DNA from: Burkholderiales bacterium
Lineage (GTDB): Bacteria > Pseudomonadota > Gammaproteobacteria > Burkholderiales > Burkholderiaceae_C
Assembly: GCA_947453625.1 (NCBI GenBank)
Contig: CANGHK010000004.1
Coordinates: forward strand, 62,001 to 126,000
DNA: 64,000 nt
Reading direction: 5' to 3'
The notes beneath the pieces were generated by a model. That model was not told the origin of the DNA. It searched no databases and worked only from the letters and a program-made list of their open reading frames with translations. This document shows positions 17,877-25,418 of the stretch, one piece after another; positions within the stretch are counted from its first letter, which is position 1, and each line of letters begins with the position of its first letter. Position numbers and translations under genes: made by a program.

Positions 17877-18224
17877 TCAGTCTTCCAGGGCCAGCAACCG
17901 CTCGTAGATGCTGCGCGCCATGTGTTGGTTGTTGAGGCGGCCACAGTCTTCGGCCATCGCCATCAATGCCTGCTTGGCGGCTTCTGCTTGCGGCGTGTCG
18001 GGATGGTCCTCGGCCAGCGTCCAGAACAACTCGGTGGCCTGCCGGGAACTGCCCTCGACACGGTAGCGCTGCGCCATCGCCAGCAGCCTGCCCAACAGCG
18101 CGGAAGCACCGGTCGGCTTGGGCTTGACGACCTCAGCGACTGAGGTCGGCGCAGCCATCGTCATGGCCTCGGCGGCCACCGGCGGCGTTGAGGGGTCTGA
18201 TTCAGATTCCAGGGCTGTGTTCAT
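17877..18224 (-). CDS. Small TPR-like protein in the gas vesicle operon
   Basis: I recognise no named family for this 115-residue protein. Residues 1-40 are polar and Ala/Pro/Thr-rich. Residues about 44-112 look like two helical hairpins of TPR type: AMAQRYRVEGSSRQATELFW, then LAEDHPDTPQAEAAKQALM and NNQHMARSIYERLLAL. The start has AAAGG six bases upstream. It lies between gvpG and the second GvpA paralogue, where Serratia has gvpW, and the next gene starts 5 bases later, so co-translation is likely. A scaffold or chaperone-adaptor role is plausible from the TPR-like helices but is inference. Confidence 0.75.
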   Translation of the reverse strand: MNTALESESDPSTPPVAAEAMTMAAPTSVAEVVKPKPTGASALLGRLLAMAQRYRVEGSSRQATELFWTLAEDHPDTPQAEAAKQALMAMAEDCGRLNNQHMARSIYERLLALED

Positions 18225-18350
18225 GGCAAACCTTTATTCAAATTTCAAACGCCGCCGCAGGATGGACGGGGCGCGTTCCAACACGCTGAAGCGGCACATC
18301 CCACAGGAACTGACCGAATGAAGACCCGTTGGGATGCGCCGCCCGGGTGG

Positions 18351-18686
18351 TCAGGGTGAACCCTTGGGCCCTGCATCGGGCGATCGCCCGTCTCCGTCTT
18401 CGTCTTCGTCTTCGTCTTCGTCTTCGTCTTCGTCTTCGTCTTCGTCTTCGTCTTCGCCATTCGCTTCGTTGCGCTCCCGGATCGCGTCCAGGCGGTCTAG
18501 CAGTTTGGTTTCTTCAAGCGTGAAAGCTTCCTCGGTCAGCGCCCCCGAATCCAGCTTCATGTAGAGTTCACTGAGCATGCGCGTGACGGCTTCGCCCTCA
18601 CCGGCCTGCTCCTTCTGAACCGCTTCGTTGATTTCCCTGAAAATCCACATCAACGGCGTGACGAACAGATCATCCAGCAGGAACAT
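18351..18686 (-). CDS. gvpG: Gas vesicle protein GvpG with acidic (Glu-Asp)n tail
   Basis: GvpG is a small helical accessory protein required for vesicle formation. The N-terminal 78 residues match the family: FLLDDLFVTPLMWIFREI at the start, then a helical segment with LSELYMKLDSGALTEEAF and EETKLLDRLDAIRER. The remaining part is unusual: ten consecutive Glu-Asp pairs encoded by a perfect hexanucleotide repeat, then GDGRSPDAGPKGSP. GvpG proteins normally end soon after the helix. The 111-residue reading frame is intact. GAGG lies 7 bases before the ATG and overlaps the stop region of the preceding gvpF/L gene. Confidence 0.92.
   Translation of the reverse strand: MFLLDDLFVTPLMWIFREINEAVQKEQAGEGEAVTRMLSELYMKLDSGALTEEAFTLEETKLLDRLDAIRERNEANGEDEDEDEDEDEDEDEDEDEDGDGRSPDAGPKGSP
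18397..18456. repeat. Hexanucleotide microsatellite (TCTTCG)10 inside gvpG
   Basis: Ten exact head-to-tail copies of TCTTCG on the plus strand (GAAGAC-phase on the coding strand) run over 60 bases. One imperfect copy, TCTCCG, lies directly before at 18391. Unit length is a multiple of three, so changes in copy number keep the frame and only lengthen or shorten the Glu-Asp tail. Confidence 0.97.
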
Positions 18687-18695
18687 CGAAAAGCC

Positions 18696-19454
18696 TCAAG
18701 CTGACAATGAAATACTGACGAAATTGTGCGGTGCCCACGGCCCGTTGAAATCGAACGAGAAGTTGTTGTCGAACTTGTTGGCCACCTCGAAAACCCCATC
18801 CTCGAATTCCTTCTGCGCCCCGCGGTCGACCAGGCAGGCCAGGTGCATGACCTCCCGCTCTTCATGGACAGGATTCTGTTTTATCTCGGCGCAGTGCGGT
18901 CCCAAAACGGCAAGCACCGTTTCAGTGTGGCGCTCACGGTCCTGCGTCAACAACTGGTCGAAGCGGCGGCCGAGTTCTATCTTGTCGTTCTGGGTCGGGC
19001 CGTGCGGCTTGCCCCGCATCTCGTCGCGCAGATCGGCAAGTTCCTGATGTCGGCTCACCAGATACTCAAATATATTGGGCACATCGAGCATGACGCGTAA
19101 ACCCATTTCCACCTTGCCGCGCACCCGATCGAGTTGCTCGGCAAAGGTTTTGCGGTTTTCCTTGAGAATCCCGTTCAGCGCCTTGGCGCTGTCGGCAATC
19201 GTACCGAAAGACACTGGCAAGACCGTCGTGTCCTCCATCATCCGCTTGGTCACGGCGTGGTGCACGGAAAGGTGCTTGCGCTCAGGCCGGATCCGCTTGT
19301 CGGCAATGTCACTGACCACCGCCGCGATCGCGCCGAAGGCGATGGTATAGATAGTGGCGCCGTTGATCCCGAGCCCGGGATAGTTGATGGGCGCGGTCGC
19401 GTCGGCAATCGCGTACAAATAAAATCCGGTGTCGGCCGTCGGCTCAGTTGTCAT
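18696..19454 (-). CDS. gvpF: Gas vesicle protein GvpF/GvpL (first copy)
   Basis: GvpF/L proteins bind GvpA and other Gvp proteins and are thought to act as chaperones or in nucleation of the shell. The 252-residue product starts with the typical GFYLYAIAD strand. It has the central LSVHHAVTKRMMEDTTVLPV and SFGTIAD segment, a helical middle (LKENRKTFAEQLDRVRGKVEMGLRV in parts) and ends with FDFNGPWAPHNFVSISL, the hallmark 'GPWPPYxF' end of the family. ATG 19454 lies two bases after the stop of the small gene upstream; an in-frame GTG at 19463 is the alternative. A second family member is at 24573-25418. Confidence 0.93.
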   Translation of the reverse strand: MTTEPTADTGFYLYAIADATAPINYPGLGINGATIYTIAFGAIAAVVSDIADKRIRPERKHLSVHHAVTKRMMEDTTVLPVSFGTIADSAKALNGILKENRKTFAEQLDRVRGKVEMGLRVMLDVPNIFEYLVSRHQELADLRDEMRGKPHGPTQNDKIELGRRFDQLLTQDRERHTETVLAVLGPHCAEIKQNPVHEEREVMHLACLVDRGAQKEFEDGVFEVANKFDNNFSFDFNGPWAPHNFVSISLSA

Positions 19455-19456
19455 GG

Positions 19457-19687
19457 CTACCACATCAAGGATTTGGTTTTTCGGGACTGCGCACTGCGGC
19501 TGGTGCGCAAGCGCCCGGCCGGGTCGATCAGGAATACCGCTGGCATAGGATCAGCCTGCAGCCGCCGCAAGGTCATGATATCGCGGCGGAATCGGTACAC
19601 CGAGCCGTGCGCATCACGAGCCAGCATGATTCGAAAGGCCGCTGCGCGCAGCGAGGATGTCACACTGGAAGAAGTCTTAATTTTCAT
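19457..19687 (-). CDS. Small basic protein in the gas vesicle operon, unknown
   Basis: This 76-residue, strongly basic product has no family I recognise. It contains SLRAAAFRIMLARDAHGSVYRF and PMPAVFLIDPAGRLRTSRSA in split form, so a short strand-turn-strand region sits between two Arg-rich stretches. It lies between gvpV-like and gvpF/L, on the same strand, with its stop two bases before the gvpF/L ATG. This spacing argues for a real, co-translated gene. A TTG at 19756 that overlaps the upstream stop would give 99 residues; I prefer the ATG because the extra part (GTPCPAGCQLPW) looks non-coding. Confidence 0.55.
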   Translation of the reverse strand: MKIKTSSSVTSSLRAAAFRIMLARDAHGSVYRFRRDIMTLRRLQADPMPAVFLIDPAGRLRTSRSAQSRKTKSLMW

Positions 19688-19752
19688 GACCTCGTACTCA
19701 ACAAGTTGCCAGGGTAATTGACAGCCGGCGGGACAGGGTGTCCCGCTCGCCT

Positions 19753-20121
19753 TCAATACGCCAACTGCCGGCGCTTGAGCCGGTCGGTGGGTGCCGAGTG
19801 AATCGGCAGCGGTGAGGCCGCCGCCAGTGCCGTGCCCGACCAGCCTGAACTGTTAGCCATCGGCTGAGTTTGCAGGATTTCACCCACCGAACGATCGACG
19901 AAACGCTGCAGCCATTGCTGCTTGGTCTCGATCTCGGCCATGCGGTTGCGGATCTCGAGACAACGTTGTTCGGCGCGCCGCATTTCCTTGGACAAGCGCT
20001 GCTTTTCCATTTCCAGCATCGACAATTCGAGCAAGGCACCGGAGGACGTGCGGATGCGCCGCGCATCGACCAGTCTGGCCATCGTCTTGATTTGCTGCAC
20101 GCCACGTTTTTCAGTTGCCAT
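19753..20121 (-). CDS. Coiled-coil gas vesicle accessory protein (GvpV-like by position)
   Basis: The 122-residue protein is highly charged. Residues about 28-80 (LELSMLEMEKQRLSKEMRRA, then CLEIRNRMAEIETKQQWLQR) form a long amphipathic coiled coil. The tail, about residues 88-122, is flexible. It directly follows gvpN, where proteobacterial clusters such as that of Serratia carry gvpV, and the size is right. GGAGAG lies 5 bases before the ATG. The name is based on position and general character rather than a recognised motif. It could equally be another coiled-coil accessory. Confidence 0.7.
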   Translation of the reverse strand: MATEKRGVQQIKTMARLVDARRIRTSSGALLELSMLEMEKQRLSKEMRRAEQRCLEIRNRMAEIETKQQWLQRFVDRSVGEILQTQPMANSSGWSGTALAAASPLPIHSAPTDRLKRRQLAY

Positions 20122-20154
20122 GAAGACTCTCCGACCGGTTGAAGTTCACGCGCA

Positions 20155-21099
20155 TCAAGACGCCGCCGGTACCAGCGCTGGCAACGCCGGGCAGCAGCGC
20201 TCGATGATCTCGTCCAGGCGCTCGAGGCCGGCCATCGCGCCGTCATGGGTCACCTTCAGGCAGTCCGCATTCAGCACATCGTGGCAGAGTTCGCGGAAAT
20301 CGGGGTCGCTGGCCGATACCGTGCCTTTGCGATTGGCGACGATGCGACCGAGCATGATGCAGGCGCGAATCGTCGGCCGCGCATTCTTTACCCCCAACTC
20401 GCGGAACTGTCGGACGATATCGACGATGGACTTGGCCTGCCGCCACGGCAGGCCGGACTTGGCCTGGGTGATGGCCACTTCGGTCTCATAGTCGTGGTGA
20501 CCGACCTTGATCGTGATCATCCGGTCCATCAGGGCGTCCTGTGTCTTGTGGACCCCCGCATACTCTTCCGGGTTGCTCGTGAAGAGCGCGCTGAATTGCG
20601 GATGAACCTGGATATAGCCATCGCCATTGCGCGCGTCGGGCAACTCGAGCAAACGCTCCTCAAGAATCGACAGCAGCACGTTGTTGGCCTCTGGACGCGA
20701 CCTTGTGAACTCGTCGTAAATCAAGGTGAAACCGTACTTGCAAGCCGTCGTCAGGCGGTTGTCGCCCCACTGTTTCGAGACGCTTTCTTCCTGCTTCAGG
20801 ACCGAGTGAATGTAGTTGTCAACCACCTTGACCGAACGGTAGCCGGTCTGGCCGCCGATCAGGTCGGAGCTGCCGAACTCGTCATCGCCGTGAATCAGGA
20901 CCACCTGCCGGCCGAGCTGCGCCGCCACATGCATCGCCAGCGCGGTCTTGCCGGTGCCGGCAGGGCCGCTGAAATGAACCGGATAGCCGGCGGTGATGTA
21001 ATCCAGGGCGCGCTCGGTGACGCCCTGAATGTAGGAAGTTTCGACGAAACTGGACTTTTTCTCCAGGGTCAGCACGGTTAACTCGTCAGCTTGGCTCAT
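20155..21099 (-). CDS. gvpN: Gas vesicle AAA+ ATPase GvpN
   Basis: GvpN is a MoxR-type AAA+ ATPase that supports vesicle growth, probably by remodelling GvpC or the shell. The 314-residue protein has Walker A GPAGTGKT (residues 45-52), the family segment IHGDDEFGSSDLIGGQTGY, Walker B TLIYDEFTRSRPEANN with the acidic pair at 129-130, and sensor 1 in FSALFTSNPEEYAGVHKTQD. These match GvpN closely in length and order. It follows the gvpC-like gene, as in most clusters, with GAGG about 10 bases before the ATG. It is distinct from the double-AAA protein at 25415. Confidence 0.95.
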   Translation of the reverse strand: MSQADELTVLTLEKKSSFVETSYIQGVTERALDYITAGYPVHFSGPAGTGKTALAMHVAAQLGRQVVLIHGDDEFGSSDLIGGQTGYRSVKVVDNYIHSVLKQEESVSKQWGDNRLTTACKYGFTLIYDEFTRSRPEANNVLLSILEERLLELPDARNGDGYIQVHPQFSALFTSNPEEYAGVHKTQDALMDRMITIKVGHHDYETEVAITQAKSGLPWRQAKSIVDIVRQFRELGVKNARPTIRACIMLGRIVANRKGTVSASDPDFRELCHDVLNADCLKVTHDGAMAGLERLDEIIERCCPALPALVPAAS

Positions 21100-21156
21100 T
21101 GCAGGGTTTCCTCATCCATTAAAACTGTGGCGCAACAACTGGGGCAGCTGCCGACA

Positions 21157-21930
21157 TTACTTCTTCTTGGCTTTCCAGACCGTCTTCGGAAAATGCGGCA
21201 GCACCTCGGGCTCGGTCGTATGGGCAGCGCTGGGGCTGCTTTGCTCCGAGGCCTCGGGCGGCGCGCTGACTTCGGCCGGCGCGACAGCCACCAGGGCTTC
21301 TGGCGCCACTTCTGGCGCCACTTCTGGCGCCACTTCTGGCGCCACTTCTGGCGCCACTTCTGGCGCGGCGACCGGCGCACTGTCGGGAAGCGCCGATTCT
21401 TCTACCGGCAGCGGGTCAGGCAGGGCGCTCGGCGCCAGCGGGGCGGGCGCAGCGGCGGGTCTGGCCGCGTGGAATTGCCGCAGCAGATCGGTAGCGGCCT
21501 GGACACGCTCGATCCGGTGGCTTGACAACTCCGCTTGCTGATCTCTGGCCTGGCGGCGCCTTGACAGCGCCACCTCGGCATACTTACGGTCGGTTTCGGT
21601 CCGAATCGAGTTGACGGCGTCGATCACCGACGCACGCGACTCGAGCAGACTCAGGCGGAGTTCTTGTCCCATCTGGACATGGCTGACGCGGAAGTCCTCG
21701 CAGATCTTGATCGCCTCATCACGCAGCGCCATCACCTCGGCCGAGCGGTTCAATCGGTCCGCGGCCAACCTGGCGTGAAGTGTCTTGGCCACGGCGCGGC
21801 GTTCACGGCCAAAACCGCGCAGCATCTGGCCGGTCTGAACCTTGATATCACCGACGAGTCGCGTCCGCGCGGATGTCGACGAGGCGATGTCCTGAAGCAG
21901 GACGGCCATTTGACTTCTCCAGCTATGCAT
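21157..21930 (-). CDS. gvpC: GvpC-like gas vesicle reinforcement protein
   Basis: GvpC coats and stiffens the vesicle surface with helical repeats. Residues about 1-150 of this 257-residue protein are long, charged helices. RRRQARDQQAELSSHRIERV, followed by QAATDLLRQFHAAR, recalls the QAxxQAxELxxFxxxL pattern of cyanobacterial GvpC, though clear 33-residue repeats are not visible. Residues about 155-240 are Pro/Ala-rich and include six APE units in tandem, five of them encoded by perfect 12-bp repeats. The end is a basic KTVWKAKKK. It sits between gvpA and gvpN, the usual gvpC position. AGAGGA lies upstream of the ATG at 21930. The name is by position and helical pattern. Confidence 0.75.
   Translation of the reverse strand: MHSWRSQMAVLLQDIASSTSARTRLVGDIKVQTGQMLRGFGRERRAVAKTLHARLAADRLNRSAEVMALRDEAIKICEDFRVSHVQMGQELRLSLLESRASVIDAVNSIRTETDRKYAEVALSRRRQARDQQAELSSHRIERVQAATDLLRQFHAARPAAAPAPLAPSALPDPLPVEESALPDSAPVAAPEVAPEVAPEVAPEVAPEVAPEALVAVAPAEVSAPPEASEQSSPSAAHTTEPEVLPHFPKTVWKAKKK
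21301..21360. repeat. Five perfect 12-bp tandem repeats in the gvpC-like gene
   Basis: Five exact copies of TGGCGCCACTTC (plus strand) run without gaps. On the coding strand they specify Ala-Pro-Glu-Val units in frame. The flanking sequence continues as one degenerate copy on the 3' side (TGGCGCGGCGAC). Copy-number change would preserve the reading frame. Confidence 0.97.
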
Positions 21931-22087
21931 TTTAATTTCCTCTTTCTGGGCGGGGCATGCCGCCTATTTCCACCACAGCGCGAAAATCAACTTGGACTGG
22001 TTATCGTGCCGCCGGTTCAAATCTCGTGGCAAAGACCCCGCCGGGAGAATAACCTCCCGGCAGGGGAACACTAGAGCAACTGGCTTA

Positions 22088-22306
22088 TCAGGCCGGCGCA
22101 GCAGCGCTCGACGTGAGGCCAATCGCCTCAGCGTACTTGAGGTAGGTCTCAACCGAAGCGATCACGATACGCGCCTCGATCGACAGCAGCTCAATGCCGA
22201 CCAGCGACACCTTGACCCAGGCGTCGATGACGATGCCCTTGTCAAGGATGCGGTCGACGACTTCGGCCAGGCTCGACGAGTCGGTGGACTTTTGGACTTT
22301 TGCCAT
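22088..22306 (-). CDS. gvpA: Major gas vesicle shell protein GvpA
   Basis: GvpA is the small hydrophobic protein that makes up the gas vesicle wall. The 72-residue product is almost canonical: [40 protein letters not shown] and [15 protein letters not shown] follow one another with no gap, then a short Thr/Ser/Ala tail. The start is ATG 22306 with GGAG 7 bases upstream; a TTG six bases earlier would add two residues and is less likely. It is the first gene of the structural block, directly behind a consensus sigma-54 promoter. Its own operon continues through gvpC, gvpN and on to gvpJ. High expression is expected, since the wall needs many copies. Confidence 0.98.
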   Translation of the reverse strand: MAKVQKSTDSSSLAEVVDRILDKGIVIDAWVKVSLVGIELLSIEARIVIASVETYLKYAEAIGLTSSAAAPA

Positions 22307-22389
22307 TTTCAATCTCCAATTGTTGCTTACCCCTATTTACGGATACCAGGTACGGAGTGCGGGGTTAGGCCCTTCGTACAAAAAGGATT

Positions 22390-22406
22390 AGCAACAAGCG
22401 TGCCAA
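22390..22406 (-). promoter_or_regulatory. Sigma-54 (RpoN) promoter of gvpA
   Basis: Read on the minus strand the sequence is TTGGCACGCTTGTTGCT, which matches the -24/-12 consensus TGGCAC-N5-TTGCW at every conserved position, including GG and GC ten bases apart. The expected start of transcription is near 22379, leaving an untranslated leader of about 73 bases before the gvpA ATG. A sigma-54 promoter needs an ATP-driven activator; one is encoded at 28217-29761 in the same island. Confidence 0.9.
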
Positions 22407-22459
22407 ATTGCAGGAAATTGGTGGAGAAGAATTTTCTTCAATGCCATCAAGGACTTGCG

Positions 22460-22514
22460 CTGAAATACCGGATCGGGTCCCGGCGAAGAATCAGCAGCGC
22501 ATCTGAAATACCGG
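22460..22514. promoter_or_regulatory. Paired direct repeats upstream of the gvpA promoter, candidate activator sites
   Basis: CTGAAATACCGG occurs at 22460-22471 and again at 22503-22514, exactly 43 bases apart (about four helical turns, so on the same face). They lie about 85 and 130 bases upstream of the predicted gvpA start, the usual place for enhancer sites of NtrC-type activators. That they bind the island's own activator is inference. A short inverted repeat (GTCCG/CGGAC) at 22584-22598 is a further candidate. Apart from these and the sigma-54 promoter, the 338 bases between gvpA and the response regulator hold no gene. Confidence 0.6.
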
Positions 22515-22644
22515 GGCTCGCCCGCCGCAGCTATGGTGTGGATTCCCTAGTCCCAGGGTGCTCCAGCCGCATTTCCGGTCGCAGTCCGGCGCACGGACCG
22601 ATCCCTTTGCCGAACTGGCGCAGCCCAGACGGGCCGTTTTGCTG

Positions 22645-23049
22645 CTAGACAACGGGCGGCGCCGTGGCGGCCAGCGCCGACCGGATCGAGTTGAGGATCT
22701 CGGCGTGCCGAAAGGGTTTTGTCACAAACGCCGAAATCAGACCGGTTCGCAAACTTTGCTGGACCAGGTTGTCATCCTTGTAGAAAAAGCCGGACACCAG
22801 GATCACCGGCGCGAGACAGCATCGCTGGCGCCGTATCAACTGGGCCAGTTCAACCCCATCGACATCCGACAGTTTGGCGTCGAGCAGGATCAGGTCGCAG
22901 GCCTGCCCCGGCTGAGCCAACCATTGCAGCGCCGCGTCCCCGCTGACCGCCGTGGCCACCGCAAAGCCGTTGCGCAGCAGGATCATTTCCAGCGACCAGC
23001 GAACGTCGGCTTCGTCGTCGATCACCAGCACCGTCTTGACATGGGTCAT
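22645..23049 (-). CDS. Single-domain response regulator
   Basis: This 134-residue protein is a receiver domain and nothing else. It has the acidic pair in VLVIDDEADVR, the phospho-acceptor Asp in LILLDAKLSDVDG, the switch Ser in ILVSGFF and the conserved Lys in VTKPFRHAE. With no output domain it must act by protein contact, as CheY or Spo0F do, or as a phosphate sink. Its ATG overlaps the stop of the histidine kinase gene (ATGA), so the pair is co-translated and probably cognate. It closes the distal gas vesicle block. Confidence 0.92.
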   Translation of the reverse strand: MTHVKTVLVIDDEADVRWSLEMILLRNGFAVATAVSGDAALQWLAQPGQACDLILLDAKLSDVDGVELAQLIRRQRCCLAPVILVSGFFYKDDNLVQQSLRTGLISAFVTKPFRHAEILNSIRSALAATAPPVV

Positions 23050-24569
23050 TCGGCCTCCATCGCCAACGGCAGGCGCAAGACAAAGGTCGTGCCAACGCCC
23101 TCGACGCTGCTTTCAACCGCGATCACCCCACCATGCTGCTTGACCAGGGTATGGCAGATCGACAGGCCCAGACCCGTGCCCTGGCCGGCTGGTCGGGTGG
23201 TGAAAAAGGGGTCGAATATCCGGCCCAACAACTGTGGCGACATCCCGCTGCCGGTATCGCTGACGCGCAGCACGGCGCTGGCGGCCTCGCGGCTGATGGA
23301 AACCGTGACCCGGCCCTCGGCCGGCGTCGCCTGGTAGGCATTCAGGATCAGATTCATCAATACCTGCTGCAGCAGGTTGGGATTGCCCGAGATCGGCACC
23401 ACGGCTTGCGGGAAATCCTCGATCAAGCTGATTCGCTGCAGTTTGGCCTGCGGTGTCAGCACGGTGACGGTGTCATGCGCCAGTGCGACCAGATTCAGCG
23501 GCTCGGTGTCGCTGCTCGAGGACGGCCGGGCGAAACGCAGCAGGTTCTCGATGATGATCGATGAGCGCTCGATACCTTCGATGATCTTTTGGACGCATTC
23601 CTTCTGAAAGGCCGGATCGGTCGGTTCCTCGAGCAGGAACTGCGCCGCCGAATAACTCACCGACAGCGGGTTTCTCAACTCATGCGCGATGCCGCCCGCC
23701 ATCACCCCCAGCGCGGCGAGTTTCTCGCTTTGCTGGACATGGCGCTCGAGTGCCCGACGCTCGGACAAGTCGCGGCCGACCGCCACCACGCCACTGACCA
23801 TGCCCGAGTCGTCGCGGATGGTCGAGAACGACCAATCGACCGGCACCAGACTGCCCGACTTGTTCAACAGGTTGATTTCCCGAAAATCGACCCGTTCACC
23901 GTCAATCAGTTGGGCGATGACACCGACCATCTCGGGACGTCGAGAAATTTCGCACAAGTCGGCCAGTGGCTGGCCGTGGACCTCGCCGGCATGGAATCCC
24001 GATATCCTATTGGCGGCCGCGTTCCAACTCGTGATGGCGCCGTCCGCATCGGTCGATATCACCAGATCCTGCGCACTTTCGATCACGCTCGCCAGGTGGC
24101 GTTCGGCCACGCGCGCCTTCTCGATCAACTGCACTTTCTCGGTGATGTCGTCCATCACCAGAATGGCATGCTGCACCCCACGGCCGGAGGTGATCGGGAT
24201 CACGGTGTAGTAGAAGATGCGGCTCGGAAAGCCCGGCGCCCGGTAGGTGATCTGGGCCCCGCTCACGGTCGATCCGGTATCGAACAGACGGTTTATCTTG
24301 GCTTCGAGCTGGGTGGTTTCCAGTATCGAATCCGGAAATATGTCGCGAATTCGCAGACCAACCGTATTGGCTTCGGTGCGCCGGGATTTTTCGATGAAAT
24401 TGCGGTTGGCCAGCACCACCCGTTGCGCCGGGTCGATCAGCACGATCGAGTACGGGATGTGGCGAAGCAGCATCTCGCAGAGCTTTTGATACCAGCCATC
24501 GGAAAGTATGGCCGACACCGGCAAGCCAAGGGCTTGCGCGAGGCCAATATCCGCTCTGTTGGGGGGCAT
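23046..24569 (-). CDS. PAS-domain sensor histidine kinase in the gas vesicle island
   Basis: The 507-residue kinase has no membrane helix, so it is cytosolic. PAS-like domains cover about residues 30-150 and 160-280. The HisKA dimerisation domain has the phosphorylated His in GIAHELRNPLSV. The ATPase domain has the N box NLLQQVLMNLILNAYQA, G1 DTGSGM and G2 GTGLGLSI. The soluble PAS layout suggests it senses an internal cue such as redox state, oxygen, energy or a small ligand. The start follows the gvpF/L stop by a 3-base gap. The likely partner is the co-translated receiver at 22645; the NtrC-type receiver at 28217 is a second candidate target. Confidence 0.93.
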   Translation of the reverse strand: MPPNRADIGLAQALGLPVSAILSDGWYQKLCEMLLRHIPYSIVLIDPAQRVVLANRNFIEKSRRTEANTVGLRIRDIFPDSILETTQLEAKINRLFDTGSTVSGAQITYRAPGFPSRIFYYTVIPITSGRGVQHAILVMDDITEKVQLIEKARVAERHLASVIESAQDLVISTDADGAITSWNAAANRISGFHAGEVHGQPLADLCEISRRPEMVGVIAQLIDGERVDFREINLLNKSGSLVPVDWSFSTIRDDSGMVSGVVAVGRDLSERRALERHVQQSEKLAALGVMAGGIAHELRNPLSVSYSAAQFLLEEPTDPAFQKECVQKIIEGIERSSIIIENLLRFARPSSSSDTEPLNLVALAHDTVTVLTPQAKLQRISLIEDFPQAVVPISGNPNLLQQVLMNLILNAYQATPAEGRVTVSISREAASAVLRVSDTGSGMSPQLLGRIFDPFFTTRPAGQGTGLGLSICHTLVKQHGGVIAVESSVEGVGTTFVLRLPLAMEAE

Positions 24570-24572
24570 GGC

Positions 24573-25418
24573 TCAGCCCTGCGGCAGCGGCGGACAAAAG
24601 TTGTAGGGCGGCCAGGGCCCTTTCAACTCGAAGGCCAGACCGATCGCTTCGCCTTCTTGCTGCTGCTCGGCCAGTGCCGCCTGGAACTCGGCCAGGTTCT
24701 CGGGCGCGAGCAGGAAACTGGCGTTGAACATCATGCGCTGCACCCGCCCGGTGACGGCGCTGCTGTGGCGGCGCAAGCCCGCGCTGGCCTCGGCGTGCAC
24801 GGCCAGAGCTTGCCCGATCGCTGCGCTGGCAACTTCCAGCCCGGCCTCCAGCGCCGCATCCATCATCGTTTCGATCCGTTTCTGCAGCAGGTAGCGGGCA
24901 CCCGGTGAAGCCGGCAAGGCGGCCAGGCGGGCTTGAATCTCGGGGTCGCGCGCGGCGAAACCGGTACGGGCCTGTTGTTCGTCCAGATAGCCCTTGACGC
25001 TCCACTCGGCCATGCCACGCAGGCGGTCCAGCGCCTGCGCGATGTCCAGACGGTGCCGCGCCAGGAAAGCGATCAAACTCTCGCGCGAGCTGAAGATCGT
25101 GCCGAACTTGACCGGCAAGACCGGCGAAGCCGCCATGGTCCAGGCCACCACGCCCTCATGCCGACTGGCCCTGGCCCCCAGCCAGGACAGGTCTTGCAGG
25201 TTGTGCTCGGAAAACTCGGCGATCACCACCTGCCCGACCACCGCGCTGACGCCGCCCACGCTGAGCCGGGTGACCGGGTAGCGCTGATCCACACCCTCCG
25301 GGGCCTGTTCCAGCACCCCGTTGACCGCCGGAAGCGCCGCGGATTCGGCGATGCAGTACAGGTACAGACCGAGCGGGTCGGCATCGGCCTCGGATGGGCC
25401 GGTCGGCACCGGGTTCAT
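24573..25418 (-). CDS. Gas vesicle protein GvpF/GvpL (second copy)
   Basis: The 281-residue protein belongs to the same family as that at 18696. It has GLYLYCIAE near the N terminus, HEGVVAWTMAASPVLPVKFG in the middle, long charged helices and the diagnostic end ELKGPWPPYNFCPPLPQG. In other species several GvpF/L members act together in shell nucleation, so a second gene in the regulator block is not redundant by default. It overlaps the AAA ATPase stop by four bases and leads into the kinase gene 3 bases later, so it is embedded in a tightly coupled operon. Exact F versus L identity is not decidable here. Confidence 0.93.
   Translation of the reverse strand: MNPVPTGPSEADADPLGLYLYCIAESAALPAVNGVLEQAPEGVDQRYPVTRLSVGGVSAVVGQVVIAEFSEHNLQDLSWLGARASRHEGVVAWTMAASPVLPVKFGTIFSSRESLIAFLARHRLDIAQALDRLRGMAEWSVKGYLDEQQARTGFAARDPEIQARLAALPASPGARYLLQKRIETMMDAALEAGLEVASAAIGQALAVHAEASAGLRRHSSAVTGRVQRMMFNASFLLAPENLAEFQAALAEQQQEGEAIGLAFELKGPWPPYNFCPPLPQG

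Noticed and set aside
18391-18456. CRISPR-like repeat array
   Set aside because: The units are adjacent with no spacers and are in frame inside gvpG, so this is a microsatellite.
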